This document shows positions 1 to 10,632 of a stretch of DNA of 64,000 nucleotides, in pieces. Under the pieces are notes generated by a model. That model was not told the origin of the DNA and did not search any database. It saw nothing but the letters and a program-made list of their open reading frames with translations. The DNA comes from Harmothoe impar (taxonomy: Eukaryota > Annelida > Polychaeta > Phyllodocida > Polynoidae), in the NCBI GenBank assembly GCA_947462335.1, contig OX381705.1:43538175-43602174 (forward strand). The letters run 5' to 3'. Position 1 is the stretch's first letter, and each line of letters starts with the position of its first letter. The position numbers and the translations under genes were made by a program.

Positions 1-26
1 CTAATACTAGTACCAGCACAGCTACA

Positions 27-539
27 GTGAGAACACCAACGGTGTCTGTTCGGGAGGTTAATGTGAATTACAGCTCTCCTCTCACGAGTCCTGCCCATTT
101 GTCTGCAAACCAGGTACCAGAAACCAGGTTTCAAACACCTGCTCCCCCAGGTTATTTACAACAACAACCTCCATATCAAGCTCAGACAATGAACACACAG
201 CCTTTGCCAGGTTACCAACCGTTTCAGTTGCCATATCCTCAACCTGTATATCAACCTGTACAACAATGGGGACACCCACAGTGGGCTCAACCCCAAGCAC
301 TTTGGGGCACTCCCCCTCAGCCTCAGTGGGCTTATCAGCCAAATTGTTACCCAAATTATGCTCAGACTGCTCCTCAGGCCACAGCTGATCCTTCGCCGGC
401 CGCTGACCATTGGGCCTCCACCTGGGAGGATGAGTACCAAGGGGGGAGCTGGGATGAAGAAGAGGAGGAGCAAGGGAATGAGGTTGGAAGACACCCTCCC
501 GACCCCTCCTGGTGTCAAAACCAGACAACCAGACCATAA
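27..539 (+). CDS. DIRS-like element Gag, N-terminal Pro/Gln-rich segment
   Basis: This open frame encodes about 170 residues very rich in Pro, Gln, Tyr and Trp, ending in an acidic stretch (EDEYQGG then DEEEEEQ). It lies directly upstream of a basic, glycine-rich frame and of the RT and recombinase genes of a DIRS-like retroelement, so I read it as the start of the element's Gag-like protein. The frame stops at 537-539, while a coherent downstream protein continues in another frame from about 490-540. A single-base indel in the A/G-rich segment is the likely cause. The true start may lie upstream of the window. No zinc knuckle is visible. The Gag assignment rests on position, not on a recognised domain. 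Confidence 0.55.
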   Translation: MRTPTVSVREVNVNYSSPLTSPAHLSANQVPETRFQTPAPPGYLQQQPPYQAQTMNTQPLPGYQPFQLPYPQPVYQPVQQWGHPQWAQPQALWGTPPQPQWAYQPNCYPNYAQTAPQATADPSPAADHWASTWEDEYQGGSWDEEEEEQGNEVGRHPPDPSWCQNQTTRP

Positions 540-1503
540 CATTTCGGACAATGAGGATGATCCAGTGGTAGATAAACCGGCTAAGAGAAAGCGCCCTAGC
601 GGTGCCTTGGCAGAATTAATGGAGGCGAAGCGCGTAAAGAAGGCTGAACTGAACAAAAGTAACGATATGGATCCTGATATGAGGGAGTGTATTCAAGGCC
701 TGTTTAGTGATAGGATGGAGAGGACTGAGTGGCTAGCCTTGTTCACTAATTATGCACCTCCAAAGGATGAGGAGATTATGGTTGTGCCACAAGTAGAGCC
801 AGAAATTGCTCAGATTTGCATAGATGGTAAGAATAAAACTCAGCACATCTTACCAGGCGATGATAACATTGCTAGATTACAGAAAAATCTGGTGGCAGCC
901 TTGGTAGCGGTTGCCCCAGTGGGGGCTCTTATGTTGGAGATTGGTGACGGAAACCCCAGATTAGATGCACTCACAAAAAATCTAGTTGATGGACTCCATC
1001 TAATGACTGCAACAGTAAACACTTTGACAGCACAGCGTCGCGACAGATTTAAATTGGCTTTGGGCCCAAGCTATCATGACTTCTTGACACGATCCTCTAA
1101 AGACACTAGTTCCAGAAAGGCGCTTTTCGGGGGCGATGTCATCGAGGGGAAGAAAAAGCTAGATGAGCGAGTCAAGTGGGCAGCCTCTGTAGCTCGAGAC
1201 AATCCAAGATTACAGTCCACAGACAAGAAGCAGAACAACGCACAGCCTTCCCATCGAGGCGGCCGTGGAGGCGGCGGCCGTGGAGGCGGCGGCCGTGGGG
1301 GCGGCGGCCGTGGTGCCGGTGGCCGTGGTGCCGGTGGCCGTGGTGCTGGCCGTGGTGGTCACTGGGGAGGCCAACAACAGATGAACCAGCAGAATAGGTT
1401 CTACCAAGCTACGCTGGGTGGCCCTCCTCCTCCTCCACCACCTCCTCCTCCCCAGCAGCAACAGCATAAGAAACCTCAGGATTTTCACAAGAGGGGCCAC
1501 TAG
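358..1503 (+). CDS. DIRS-like element Gag, central and C-terminal segment
   Basis: The convincing part of this frame starts near 490-540; the first ~50 codons overlap the Pro/Gln-rich frame and are probably shadow. The protein has a basic nuclear-localisation-like stretch (KPAKRKRP), a mostly helical middle, then an RGG-type tail of GRGGGG/GRGAGG repeats (about 1255-1360), a run of about ten prolines and a poly-Gln stretch. RGG tails bind RNA, which suits a Gag-like nucleocapsid role. It ends 8 nt before the RT frame, which is in another register. Tandem codon repeats in the RGG tract (GGCCGTGGxGGC) make this segment length-unstable. Confidence 0.6.
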   Translation: MLRLLLRPQLILRRPLTIGPPPGRMSTKGGAGMKKRRSKGMRLEDTLPTPPGVKTRQPDHNISDNEDDPVVDKPAKRKRPSGALAELMEAKRVKKAELNKSNDMDPDMRECIQGLFSDRMERTEWLALFTNYAPPKDEEIMVVPQVEPEIAQICIDGKNKTQHILPGDDNIARLQKNLVAALVAVAPVGALMLEIGDGNPRLDALTKNLVDGLHLMTATVNTLTAQRRDRFKLALGPSYHDFLTRSSKDTSSRKALFGGDVIEGKKKLDERVKWAASVARDNPRLQSTDKKQNNAQPSHRGGRGGGGRGGGGRGGGGRGAGGRGAGGRGAGRGGHWGGQQQMNQQNRFYQATLGGPPPPPPPPPPQQQQHKKPQDFHKRGH

Positions 1504-1511
1504 GTGAGCAG

Positions 1512-3401
1512 GTGAGTTTCCCCTTATTGAATAATACTGTTCACAATTATAGAGCTGGTAACATTGCATTTTCTGTCAATTCTTGGATGTCAGTAACTAG
1601 GGATCCTTGGGTTATTGGCATGGTAAGAGGGGTTACCATACCTTTGGTGGAGGTACCCTACCAAGAGAGGGTACCTCATCCATATAAACTCTCACCAGAA
1701 GAGAGGGTTGCCATGACAGGGGAGGTGCAGAAATTGAAAGAGAAAGGGGTGGTTATACCAGTAGATGACGTTGAAGGACAATTTGTCTCATATGTATTTT
1801 TGAGACCTAAGCCTAACGGTCAGTTTAGGATCATTCTTGATCTCACCCTGATGAACAAACAAGTAGAGTATGAGCATTTTAAAATGGCGAGCCTACAGAC
1901 AGCACTGGATATGATGAGACCAGGCTGCTGGATGGGGTCAGTAGATCTCAAAGATGCCTACTATTCTGTGGCCATAGATGAAAATTTTAGGAAGTTCCTA
2001 AGATTCTCATGGGAAGGCCAGTTATACGAGTTTGTAGGAATGCCTAACGGGTTAGCTTGTGCCCCTAGAATTTTCACAAAGGTTTTAACACCGGTCTATG
2101 CCAGGCTCAGACAAAAGGGCCACAACTTGTTCCCTTACATTGATGATTCTTTTGTTATGGCCTCTAACAAAGAACAGTGTAGGGAATCAACGCATAAATT
2201 ATGTGAGTCGCTAGACAAGCTGGGGTTTGTAGTGCACCCAGAGAAGTCAGTTCTGGAGCCAAACCACAAAATAGTTTTCCTGGGATTTTGGCTGGATTCA
2301 GTGTCTATGACAGTTTCTCCAACATTGGAGAAAATAGAGAAACTGGATAGGGCTGCTAGACAAGTACTGGCACAGAATTGGGTAAGAATCAGAGAGGTAG
2401 CAGGGCTGGTAGGTCTGATGGTGGCATATACACCAGCCACAGAATATGGTGGTGGCCATAGGAAAGGACTGGAGCTAGATAAAAACTGGGCCTTGCAGGA
2501 GAATAAAGGAGATTTTGATGCATGGATGACAATAGGCCCCAGGGGTAAAGCAGATATAGAGTGGTGGTTGAACCATTTCCCGACTGCGTCGAGAAGAATT
2601 GACAAAGGTAACCCAGAAATCATCATGATGACTGATGCCTCTGAGGAAGGATGGGGTGCCCATAGGGGCACACTATCTACCGGTGGCAGGTTTAAGAAGG
2701 ATGAAATAGGCTACCACATTAACATCCAAGAGCTGAGAGCAATCAAACTGGGGCTCAAGAGCTTGGTACCAGAAGTAGGAGTGCATGTGAAAATATTCAC
2801 TGACAATACTACAGCGTTGGCATACACCAAGAACATGGGCGGTATCCGCTCTATTCTCTGTGATGATCAAGCTAGGCTGATTTGGGAGTGGGCAGAATCC
2901 AGGCGGAGCTGGCTCACCATAGCACATATTCCGGGGATAAAGAATGTGTTGGCAGATTACAAATCAAGAAAATTTTCTGATGACCTAGAATGGGAATTGG
3001 GACCTAAACTGTTTAAACAGATCTGCAAGAAATGGGGGACTCCTGAAGTAGATTTGTTTGCCTCTAGGATTAATAACAAACTAGACATGTTTGTATCATT
3101 AGACCCTGAACCAGAGGCCTGTGCAGTGGATGCATTCTCATTAGACTGGTCTAATGGTTTCCTCTACGTTTTTCCACCTTTCAGTCTAGTCGCGAGGGTT
3201 CTCCAGAAGTTGGAGAGGGACCAGGCCCGGGCCATCCTGGTGGTGCCAGAATGGCGAGGCCAATCCTGGTACGCAGCTCTTCAACGAGCAGAGGAGAGGA
3301 TGATCTTCGCCCCCCGAAAGAACAACCTCTTCCCGCACGGCCGCCCCCAAAATTCGCTCAATCTAGGGTCCCTAAGGCTGGGGGCTTATGCTTTCTGTTA
3401 A
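1512..3401 (+). CDS. DIRS-like reverse transcriptase - RNase H - methyltransferase-like polyprotein
   Basis: Uninterrupted 629-codon frame. Reverse transcriptase occupies about residues 60-270, with the motif-A-like DLKDAYYSV and the catalytic box YIDD near residue 209. RNase H follows at about residues 370-480 (MTDASEEGWGAH, then FTDNTTALAYT and KNVLADYKSR). The last 120 residues (EVDLFASRINN, AVDAFSLDW, then FPPFSL) match the DAM-like methyltransferase module that DIRS-type elements carry between RNase H and the recombinase. The tracked start is a GTG; the first ATG is at about 1587, so translation may begin there or continue from Gag by frameshift. The 3' end overlaps the recombinase gene by 151 nt in another frame. 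No lesion is visible, so this copy looks young. Confidence 0.88.
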   Translation: MSFPLLNNTVHNYRAGNIAFSVNSWMSVTRDPWVIGMVRGVTIPLVEVPYQERVPHPYKLSPEERVAMTGEVQKLKEKGVVIPVDDVEGQFVSYVFLRPKPNGQFRIILDLTLMNKQVEYEHFKMASLQTALDMMRPGCWMGSVDLKDAYYSVAIDENFRKFLRFSWEGQLYEFVGMPNGLACAPRIFTKVLTPVYARLRQKGHNLFPYIDDSFVMASNKEQCRESTHKLCESLDKLGFVVHPEKSVLEPNHKIVFLGFWLDSVSMTVSPTLEKIEKLDRAARQVLAQNWVRIREVAGLVGLMVAYTPATEYGGGHRKGLELDKNWALQENKGDFDAWMTIGPRGKADIEWWLNHFPTASRRIDKGNPEIIMMTDASEEGWGAHRGTLSTGGRFKKDEIGYHINIQELRAIKLGLKSLVPEVGVHVKIFTDNTTALAYTKNMGGIRSILCDDQARLIWEWAESRRSWLTIAHIPGIKNVLADYKSRKFSDDLEWELGPKLFKQICKKWGTPEVDLFASRINNKLDMFVSLDPEPEACAVDAFSLDWSNGFLYVFPPFSLVARVLQKLERDQARAILVVPEWRGQSWYAALQRAEERMIFAPRKNNLFPHGRPQNSLNLGSLRLGAYAFC

Positions 3402-4363
3402 ACAAGAAATTAATATCAGAGGGTTATGATTTGGAGACCGTGGAGCTCATCCTAAACGCGTTTAGGGATTCCACGGCCACCACTTACAGCACTTACCTGC
3501 GTAAGTGGTGCGTCTTCTGCTTAGACAGGGACATTGAGGTGTTTTCCCCCAGTCTCCCCCAGGTGTGCCTCTTTTTGAAAGAGCTAGCCAAGGAAGGTTT
3601 AGGGTATTCAGCCCTAAACATTGCCCGTTCGGCTTTGTCAGCGATACTGACCACCTTTAACGGGGAGACTGTGGGGAAACACCAAAATGTCCGTTGGCTA
3701 TTAAAGGGCCAGTATGAGAGAAAACCGTCCGGGGCCAAACACACAACCTTTTGGGACGTGTCTTTGGTCCTGAACTTGTTTAAAGAGTGGGGGAAAAATG
3801 AGGACCTGTCATGGAAACAGATCACACTCAAGCTAACTACTCTCCTCCTACTGGTCACAGGTAGAAGAGGTCAGCAGATCATCAACCTGGACATCAATGG
3901 TCTTGAGTTCAAAGAAGTAGTGATTTTCAAAATGTTCAAGCTAATGAAGCATAACCGGCCTGGGGACCCGTTAGATACCATTCTGATACGTGCATTCCCC
4001 GAAGATAAGCGGCTGTGCGTAGTAGAGGCACTTAAGGTTTACCTTCAGCGAACTAAAAATGTCAGGAAATTCTCTCAATTACTGCTGTCGTATATTTCTC
4101 CACATGAACCTATTGAGAGGAGTTCTCTTGCCCGTTGGACGCTAGCCACGATGCGTCTGGCGGGGATTGACACTACCGAGTATGGAGCTCACTCTACGCG
4201 GGGGGCTGCTGCGTCAGCTGCAAAAGCAGTGGGCCTCAATGTCAATTTGATCCTTAAGAATGCTGGCTGGAAAGGAGAAGACTCCTTTGCCCGTTTCTAT
4301 GACAAGCGTGTAGAGTGGGATACAACCTCGGTGGGTCGGGGCTTATTATTAGCCTTGGGGTAG
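3251..4363 (+). CDS. DIRS-like tyrosine recombinase
   Basis: Intact 370-residue frame. The N-terminal helical (core-binding) part includes AFRDSTATTYSTYLRKW. The catalytic part has the expected R-H-R-Y set: Arg205/206 in TGRRGQQIINLD, His314 and Arg317 in HSTRGAAASA, and Tyr350 in FARFYDKR, with a Trp in NAGWKG at the usual second-His position. Tyrosine recombinases in DIRS elements integrate a circular DNA intermediate instead of using a DDE integrase, so these elements lack LTRs and target duplications. The gene overlaps the 3' end of the RT-RH-MT frame, which is the usual compact arrangement. All catalytic residues are present, so the protein could be functional. Confidence 0.9.
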   Translation: MARPILVRSSSTSRGEDDLRPPKEQPLPARPPPKFAQSRVPKAGGLCFLLNKKLISEGYDLETVELILNAFRDSTATTYSTYLRKWCVFCLDRDIEVFSPSLPQVCLFLKELAKEGLGYSALNIARSALSAILTTFNGETVGKHQNVRWLLKGQYERKPSGAKHTTFWDVSLVLNLFKEWGKNEDLSWKQITLKLTTLLLLVTGRRGQQIINLDINGLEFKEVVIFKMFKLMKHNRPGDPLDTILIRAFPEDKRLCVVEALKVYLQRTKNVRKFSQLLLSYISPHEPIERSSLARWTLATMRLAGIDTTEYGAHSTRGAAASAAKAVGLNVNLILKNAGWKGEDSFARFYDKRVEWDTTSVGRGLLLALG

Positions 4364-4912
4364 GTCAAAGCTGACCTACAGCACTGAGTATGACTACTAG
4401 TTCAAATTAGTGCTATGATAGTTTGATAGCTAAAAGTTATACAAGAACTATTTACTTGTGAAATTTAAGGATTTGAAAACAGACTAAGCTTAATCAAAGG
4501 GTCTTTTTCTTTTTCACAAGTATGTCTATGTACTGTTAATTGTTGTTTTAATGACTGACATTCATGTAAACTTGGTTTACAAATTGTACATAGGTGTTTT
4601 CAATATGAAAATTGTACATAGAATGAGTTATAAACAATTTCATCGATTGAAGTGTAAACTGTGTTTACAAATTGTACATATAAATAAATGATCAATGTAA
4701 TTAGATTTGCGTGTCAAACTAACTTTTTTGATCATGGGGTGTTTGTTTATAGAGTGCTTTATAGTTCATTCCGGGCTTTAACTACTCTGAACCTCTCGTA
4801 TGTTTCCTGGCAACACTTTGAAGTGTCGCCAGAGGTAAAATTTTATAATTTTACAAGACTTACCAGTAGGGTAAGTTGTAGTAAAATGTAGATTTTACCG
4901 AGGGCACACTTT
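4364..4912 (+). repeat. 3' terminal non-coding region of the DIRS-like element
   Basis: AT-rich DNA after the recombinase stop. It has recurring units ending in AAATTGTACATA (about 4580, 4610 and 4670), two of them preceded by GTTTAC, and self-complementary stretches near 4837-4895 (TAAAATTTTATAATTTTA and TAAAATGTAGATTTTA). DIRS elements end in inverted termini plus an internal complementary region. This is the expected place for the right terminus, but the left terminus lies outside the window, so the exact edge cannot be fixed. Confidence 0.5.
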
Positions 4913-5013
4913 CTAAAAAGAAAAGAAAAAAAAAATCGCCATTTCTGTCTTGGTAGACCCGGTCGGGTGACTGGAAACAAACCTTTTTTTTTTTGGGCCT
5001 TCCAGTGCCAAAT

Positions 5014-5145
5014 AGATACATTTTAGTAGCGGCGAATAGATACATTTTAGTAGCGGCGAATTGCTACATTTTAGTAGCTGCGAATTGCAACATTTAAGTA
5101 GCGACGAATTGCTACATTTTAGTAGCGGTGATTTGATACATTGCA
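5014..5145. repeat. Tandem repeat, about 25-bp unit, five copies
   Basis: Five imperfect copies of a unit close to TACATTTTAGTAGCGGCGAAT, differing at a few positions per copy, with no unique spacers. Immediately to the left (4940-5010) is a fragment containing GGTCGGGTGACTGGAAACAA and a T-run before GGGCCTT, resembling a GGCC-ended MITE family also seen at 18.0, 19.2 and 23.7 kb. Confidence 0.8.
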
Positions 5146-5569
5146 CCCACTTCTGTCACTCTCCCACCAGAGGTTATCCCACTCGATGTGGGCTTTGACA
5201 CAAATATCAAGGCATCGAATATCAGATTGTTATTTCATGGTGAATATGGACTGTCAAGCTTAAAGCAATGGGAGACCCGTTCCCCAAGGGGCCGTGCAAT
5301 AACCCCAGGTCGTATTGCACGCTGTGGTCGTATTGCACGTTCCCAAGGGGAGTCGGGGGTCGCTATGGGGTCGCTATGGGGTCGCCATGGGGTCGCTACG
5401 CAATCGAGGGTCACGTGACTTGTGCGGAATTCAAAATGGCGTCCAGCGGAGGTAAACAAACACCGCAGAAGTAAGCAAACACCGCGGAAGTAAGCAAACA
5501 TGGACTGTTAATGTATTCTAGGTTAAAATACCCTGAAATAAATACAGAGCGTCACTTAAAAGTCATCTC

Positions 5570-5669
5570 GTTGGTGGTCATTGCACTCGTGGTGCTAGGG
5601 CCGTATTGCACTCGGCCTACGGCCATCGTGCAATACGGCCCTAGCACCACTCATGCAATAACCACCAAC
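5570..5669. repeat. Fold-back element with ~48-bp arms
   Basis: Left arm starts GTTGGTGGTCATTGCACTCG and right arm ends CATGCAATAACCACCAAC. The two pair over about 48 bp with roughly six mismatches around a very short centre. The motif CGTATTGCAC inside the arms also recurs at about 5310-5340, beside three GGTCGC(T/C)ATGG repeats (5350-5395), so 5.27-5.67 kb is probably one repeat family. No coding potential. Confidence 0.75.
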
Positions 5670-6551
5670 TCAGTCACTTTAGCGTGCAGCTCTGTCTATA
5701 TATTTGACGTTGTCAAGTGATATCTGACATTGTCAGGCACAATTACTACGTAGTCAAGGTTGTGAAAACAGGGCGACCTGATTGGTCTACAGCATGAATG
5801 AAAGTTGCATCACAAATTTCTAATACTTGTTTGGGGGCCCATGGGACTACGATGAATAATTCTAATTTTTGGGGGAAATGTTGCAAACTAAGAGCTAAAA
5901 ACAAGTTTACTAGGGTAGTTTGATCCATGCTCTTCGATTCTCAAGTCATATTATAGGTATTACGACATTAGAATGGATCAAATCGGCCATTTACCGGCGT
6001 TATCGGCAGCGCCGACGTCAACAACTGCTCACGTGACCACTAAGCTGTGCGCTGATTGGACGCTCAGAATCACCCAGCAAGCACTGCCATTTTGGCGTCA
6101 GGCGGCAAGGAACTTTTCACGCATCGGACAAGTTATGAATGTTATGAAGGCTCAACTAAATTATTTAGGAGGGGGGGAACCAAATTTTCTGGGGCCTATG
6201 GCCATAAATCATGTATTGTACGTCCAAATATGCTTAGGCTTCGTTTCCATGCTCTATTTTAACCCCAAAATTGGCGATTAAAAAAAAAGATATCCGCAAT
6301 GGCGGATCGCACTGAGTAAAAAACGCTACCGGCCGCCGTGTTCAACTCGAGTTTTCGCATAGTAATACTCATTGTAGCTTAATGAAAGTATGAAAATATG
6401 AACAACGAGACAATTCTGCATCCGACAAGTGGTGTAAGAGAGCTGAGTCTTCAGCCAAACTAATGTAAGGGCGAGTTTAGTTTTTATGGTTAAGCATGTT
6501 GACAGATATTGCCAGCGAGAGCGCTCGAGGACGTGCCCACTGTACGGCAAC

Positions 6552-6635
6552 GTGAGACCGTCTCCCTTGTGAAGTCGTTCCCCGCTGCTACTGCAGTGGC
6601 GTCCGGCTAAGATTCATCCCGGGAGACGGTCTCAC
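6552..6635. mobile_element. Short hairpin MITE with perfect 15-bp inverted ends
   Basis: GTGAGACCGTCTCCC at 6552-6566 is the exact reverse complement of GGGAGACGGTCTCAC at 6621-6635, with a 54-bp unique centre. No clear target-site duplication, so the superfamily is undetermined. Confidence 0.7.
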
Positions 6636-6639
6636 AAGT

Positions 6640-9600
6640 AAAATGGCGACTGGATTTCGGAATACATGATAGAAATATTTTTCCACTATGCAGAGTTAGT
6701 ATGCCATGTTCTAGGCTGCAGAGCATTCTGCTTTATGACACATATAATACTATAACATGTATAGCACATGTTAGCACATGTAAAAAAGAAAAAGGAATAG
6801 GGACAATGTCATATTTTGGAGAAATAAAATGATATTCAGTTTTGGGAAAAGGAGGGTTTCGGCATTTTTTGGGGTGAAAACTGGAAAACTGATATATTTC
6901 ATTAAATATTATATTGAGCCAAAATATAAATAGCATGTACGTTTAGGTCATGATTCTACATTTATTAACAACAGAAAGGGTACTTTTGGTTGCACAGGTG
7001 GCATTATATAGACATCTGAAAAATTTGAAAGTGCATAACTGTAAGCTACGTCGACCCAGCTGGTAGAATAGAAGCATGGTGGAGATGGTAAAAAGGTAAG
7101 GCTGAGGCCTCCTCGCTAATTATAATTACGGATATACATCCTCATATAGATATACGGCCAGGGACAGTATCACTAGGGTTGTGAGTGAGTAATGGATGTT
7201 TAACGCCATTTCAACAACTAAGGTCATATTCATGGCGATCACTAGGGTTGTTGTTTATAGTAGTTATAATAGATCTTGAAGGATACAATCTTGGTTCTAA
7301 AGCTTCTTCATAGTTTAACCCCCATGACCTTGACCTTTGTCAGTACGTGACGCATCTGGCTTCTAACATCCAACCAGAGAATGATGTGCAGGACGCAACT
7401 TGCTACGTTGGCAGCATGTAGTCTCAGCTGCAGCCACCTGGTGTCAAACTATAGGTACTACGGTACATGTTCCGCCTTATCAAAACAATCTCAGCATTTC
7501 CAGTAAATTGAAGGAAATACTCAACCTCAGGCTGTATAAAAATCAAATTCTTTATTGGCAATAGTCTATCCAACACGACATGGCTGATACAGCTGCTGGC
7601 GCCGGTGTGGCAGTATGACGGTGTGGCAGTATACAAGGATGGGATGAGAGAGAACTCTTACTGTAACTACAAATGTACACGTAAAGGACAGAGAACTCTT
7701 ATTGTAACTACACCTAATGACAACAACCACCATACAAAAATACTTTTTTGCACACAATCCTGTTGTCAGACATGACCATACATTTCCAGTTTTGCTGTGT
7801 AAAACGGGCTTATTGTGAAAACAGGGAAATGGTCCACGAGTAACAAGGTGAGAATAAACTTGTTGCTATTTCTTCTTCTTAACAAATCGTCTTAAACTGA
7901 CTGCAATGCATTGGATAGTCACGTGCTATTTTATAGAACACGAACTGCCAAAATATAATAAGACTAGTGGAGAAGCAAGGATACCATCGGGTGATTAGAA
8001 TAACAATTTGGTGTGAGTATCGCGATCAATATGTATCTATGATTCCAACTTACTAGAAACGAGGTTTTGAACGGATTTCCTCAACTATTCAAACGAGATA
8101 CACCGTTCGCTGTGGTTTGGTGATGTGGGAGCTGTACATATCAAATGTAACTTGTTCAACCTAGATACATATCTGATCAATGTACCCCAAATAGATTCAA
8201 GGAATTTCAAGAGTTTGCTGATTTGATTTATAATCGGGTATCGTAATCAAATATCTATCAATTGAATCGTTATTGCAAAAATGTAATTATATACTATACC
8301 ACAAAGCAGTAACTGTCGGTATGGAAGACTATACTGTTTATCAGAGAAATAAATATTCTATCAGTGAGATCTCTAATTCAAAACACCAAGGTAGCCAACC
8401 ACGTATTTGTGCAATTTGAACTGTAGCCTTTTTACATCAGATTGCTGGTGGCGCATATGGATCCACACAATCGATACCATGACGCAGAAACTTGTAAATA
8501 CTTATTTAATTTTAATAGGTGTCTAGCTGAATGATCGTTACACTTTAATGTATGTTACATTCATGTCCGAGCAATATCCATGGCACCAAAATACATACCT
8601 TCATTTCAACTCTGTCGTAGAATTGCAAAGAACAGCGGGTACTCCGCGATTGTCGATAGCTATCTATGTGAGCAAGATAACACTGATCTCATCTGGATAA
8701 ACAGACTCACCAGGGTCTAAGCTCTCTACAAAACTCTCCAGATTTCCTAGCTAAATAAATTACATTACCATATAAAGTGAATTGTTGCTGCCATGTGAGA
8801 GTTTAGCCCTCGCTCTACTATACAGGGAGAAACAAAGTGGAGAGCTACGAGCATTGACAAGGGTTTCACCCCCCGAGTTTAGGTTTTCATAATTACACAT
8901 TTGAACCATGTTCAAAACTCAAAACAGAATATTTGTGAGAATATCTTCCCGTCATAACATTTCATACAACACTAACTTCATTTTCAACATTGCCTACTCG
9001 GAAAACTTATCGGGAAACTGAGCAGCGTTCATAATTCTCATTACAACTTCCACACATACACACGTTATGCTATCAAAGAAAAGACATCTGTACATACTTA
9101 TGTACAACTTCGTCTATGTTCACTATACGATCTGCCCAGATATGACCACTGTACTTATAATTAAAGTGGCATTTACCACAATCCATTAATGATGCTCTAT
9201 TTTATCAACACTTAATAAAAGTTTGACCACCAATCAATTGTAAAAATAATTCTAAAGTACATTTAACTAGACCATTAAAACACATGTGGCCGCTGATAAA
9301 ATTCCCATGACATGCAATTACATACTTCAACAGATTAAAAATGGATCGTCTCAGCGTGTATATGTAGAGAGGAGGTACTGATGAGATGAGGTGGGTTCTG
9401 ACGAACTGTGCTGGAGGTTGCGTGGTCTATAGGATGTAATGCTCACCACCAAACTCTCACACATGCCCTAGCTTAGAGATGATCAGCGGCTCCACGTAAT
9501 AAGTCTCCTCTCTTCAGAGACGTGTTTTCTTGGGCAATAAGTCACTACAAACAGTTTGCAATACAAGGAGCGAGGAACAACCTGTCGTTCGTTCAAGACT

Positions 9601-9985
9601 ACTTGGAGGCATGCCAGGCGCCCTCTTGAATTGGTCAACTTGAATTAAGCCTACACGTCCCTTATTTACTGTACTTTATAAATGGGTTTGCAGTAGATGT
9701 AAGTTCAGGTTAGTAGCAGGGGTGTTCTACCGAATAATCTGAAATGTGGATAGAAATGAGTTTCGTTATTAGAAATTGAAATCGTTGTAGGCACATCTCA
9801 GGCCAAACACAATTCACCACAAGAAAATCAGCCAAAAGTTTCCAATAAGTTTGTTTTTTTCCAATTATTGAATACATAGACAAATGCTAACGGCCAGTGA
9901 TATTGCCTCTGATGTATTTCACGATTCTTTTCGCCTTTTTGTTTGTTGCTTTTTCTAATGAAGGAAAAACTACTTTTTCTTATAA
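6640..9985. other. Non-coding stretch, no gene seen
   Basis: AT-rich single-copy-looking sequence with short open frames of no recognisable composition. It contains an AATAAA on the - strand at about 7552 and two ATCACTAGGGTTGT-like motifs (about 7166 and 7240). It probably covers the 3' flank of DEK. I see no domain, RNA gene or long repeat. Confidence 0.5.
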
Positions 9986-9987
9986 TA

Positions 9988-10297
9988 TAGGGTTCCCACC
10001 AAAATTTCAGTCTGAAATTTCATGACATTGCCATGACATTTCATGACAAAAATCTCAATTTTCCATGACATGTATTACATTTTTGTGTGGGGTTAGGGGG
10101 CTTGGCCCCTGAGAAAATTTCTAAAATCTAGAAAGCAAATGGTACATTCTCAAGAGATTTTGTAATATTAATTCTATTATTTTCATTTTCCCTGACATTC
10201 CATGACACAAAACACATTTTAGCAAAATTCCATGACATTCCATGACAGCTTCAAATTCCATGACATTCCATGATTTCCATGACTTGTGGGAACCCTG
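9988..10297. mobile_element. hAT-type non-autonomous element rich in CCATGACATT motifs
   Basis: Ends are (T)AGGGTTCCCACC at the left and GTGGGAACCCTG at the right, the CAGGGTT-type termini common in hAT elements. Inside are at least eight copies of a CATGACATT-type word on one strand, plus a poly-G tract just outside on the right. An 8-bp target duplication is not evident, so the left edge may be eroded. Confidence 0.6.
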
Positions 10298-10554
10298 TTC
10301 TTAGCCCATTGAATATGGCGGTTGGCCACATTGTATTCAATGGGGAGGGGGGGGGGGGCACTGTATACGACCCTTCCAGTACTTAACCAAAGTAAATAAA
10401 TAAAAAGGAAAATGCAGTAAAGCTGTCAATGACAATAGAAATACATTTTAAACTGTCCCTAAACATATCTTGAAACATAGTTCTTTTCATTCAATGTATA
10501 CTTTAGTTTAAAACCATGGATGAGTGTGACCTAGCACTACAACAAGGAGTCTAA

Positions 10555-10632
10555 CTAGTGTACCTGTTTGACTGAAGCTTTGATGAACTCCTTCTTGTGG
10601 GAAAGATCGAAGCCTGGGAACTTGGCGTACAC
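10555..10632 (-). CDS. DEK: DEK terminal coding exon 10
   Basis: Acceptor AACCTAG|GTGTAC. It encodes VYAKFPGFDLSHKKEFIKAS then VKQVH and TAG at 10555-10557, aligning with the vertebrate C-terminus VYENYPTYDLTERKDFIKTT. CAG|GTACAC just before the stop could be a donor to one more exon, but the family ends within a few residues here, so I take the stop. Confidence 0.88.
   Translation of the reverse strand: MYAKFPGFDLSHKKEFIKASVKQVH

Noticed and set aside
1210..1569. 119-codon frame opposite the Gag RGG tail
   Set aside because: Complement of a repetitive GGC/CGT tract; Thr/Ala-rich translation is a composition artefact.
5014..5145. Repeat array resembling repeat-spacer structure
   Set aside because: Same reason: continuous 25-bp tandem units, no spacers and no cas genes.
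10555..10562. Donor-like CAG|GTACAC in the last DEK exon leading to a further exon
   Set aside because: The in-frame stop follows within two codons and the family C-terminus ends here; no downstream exon with DEK similarity seen.
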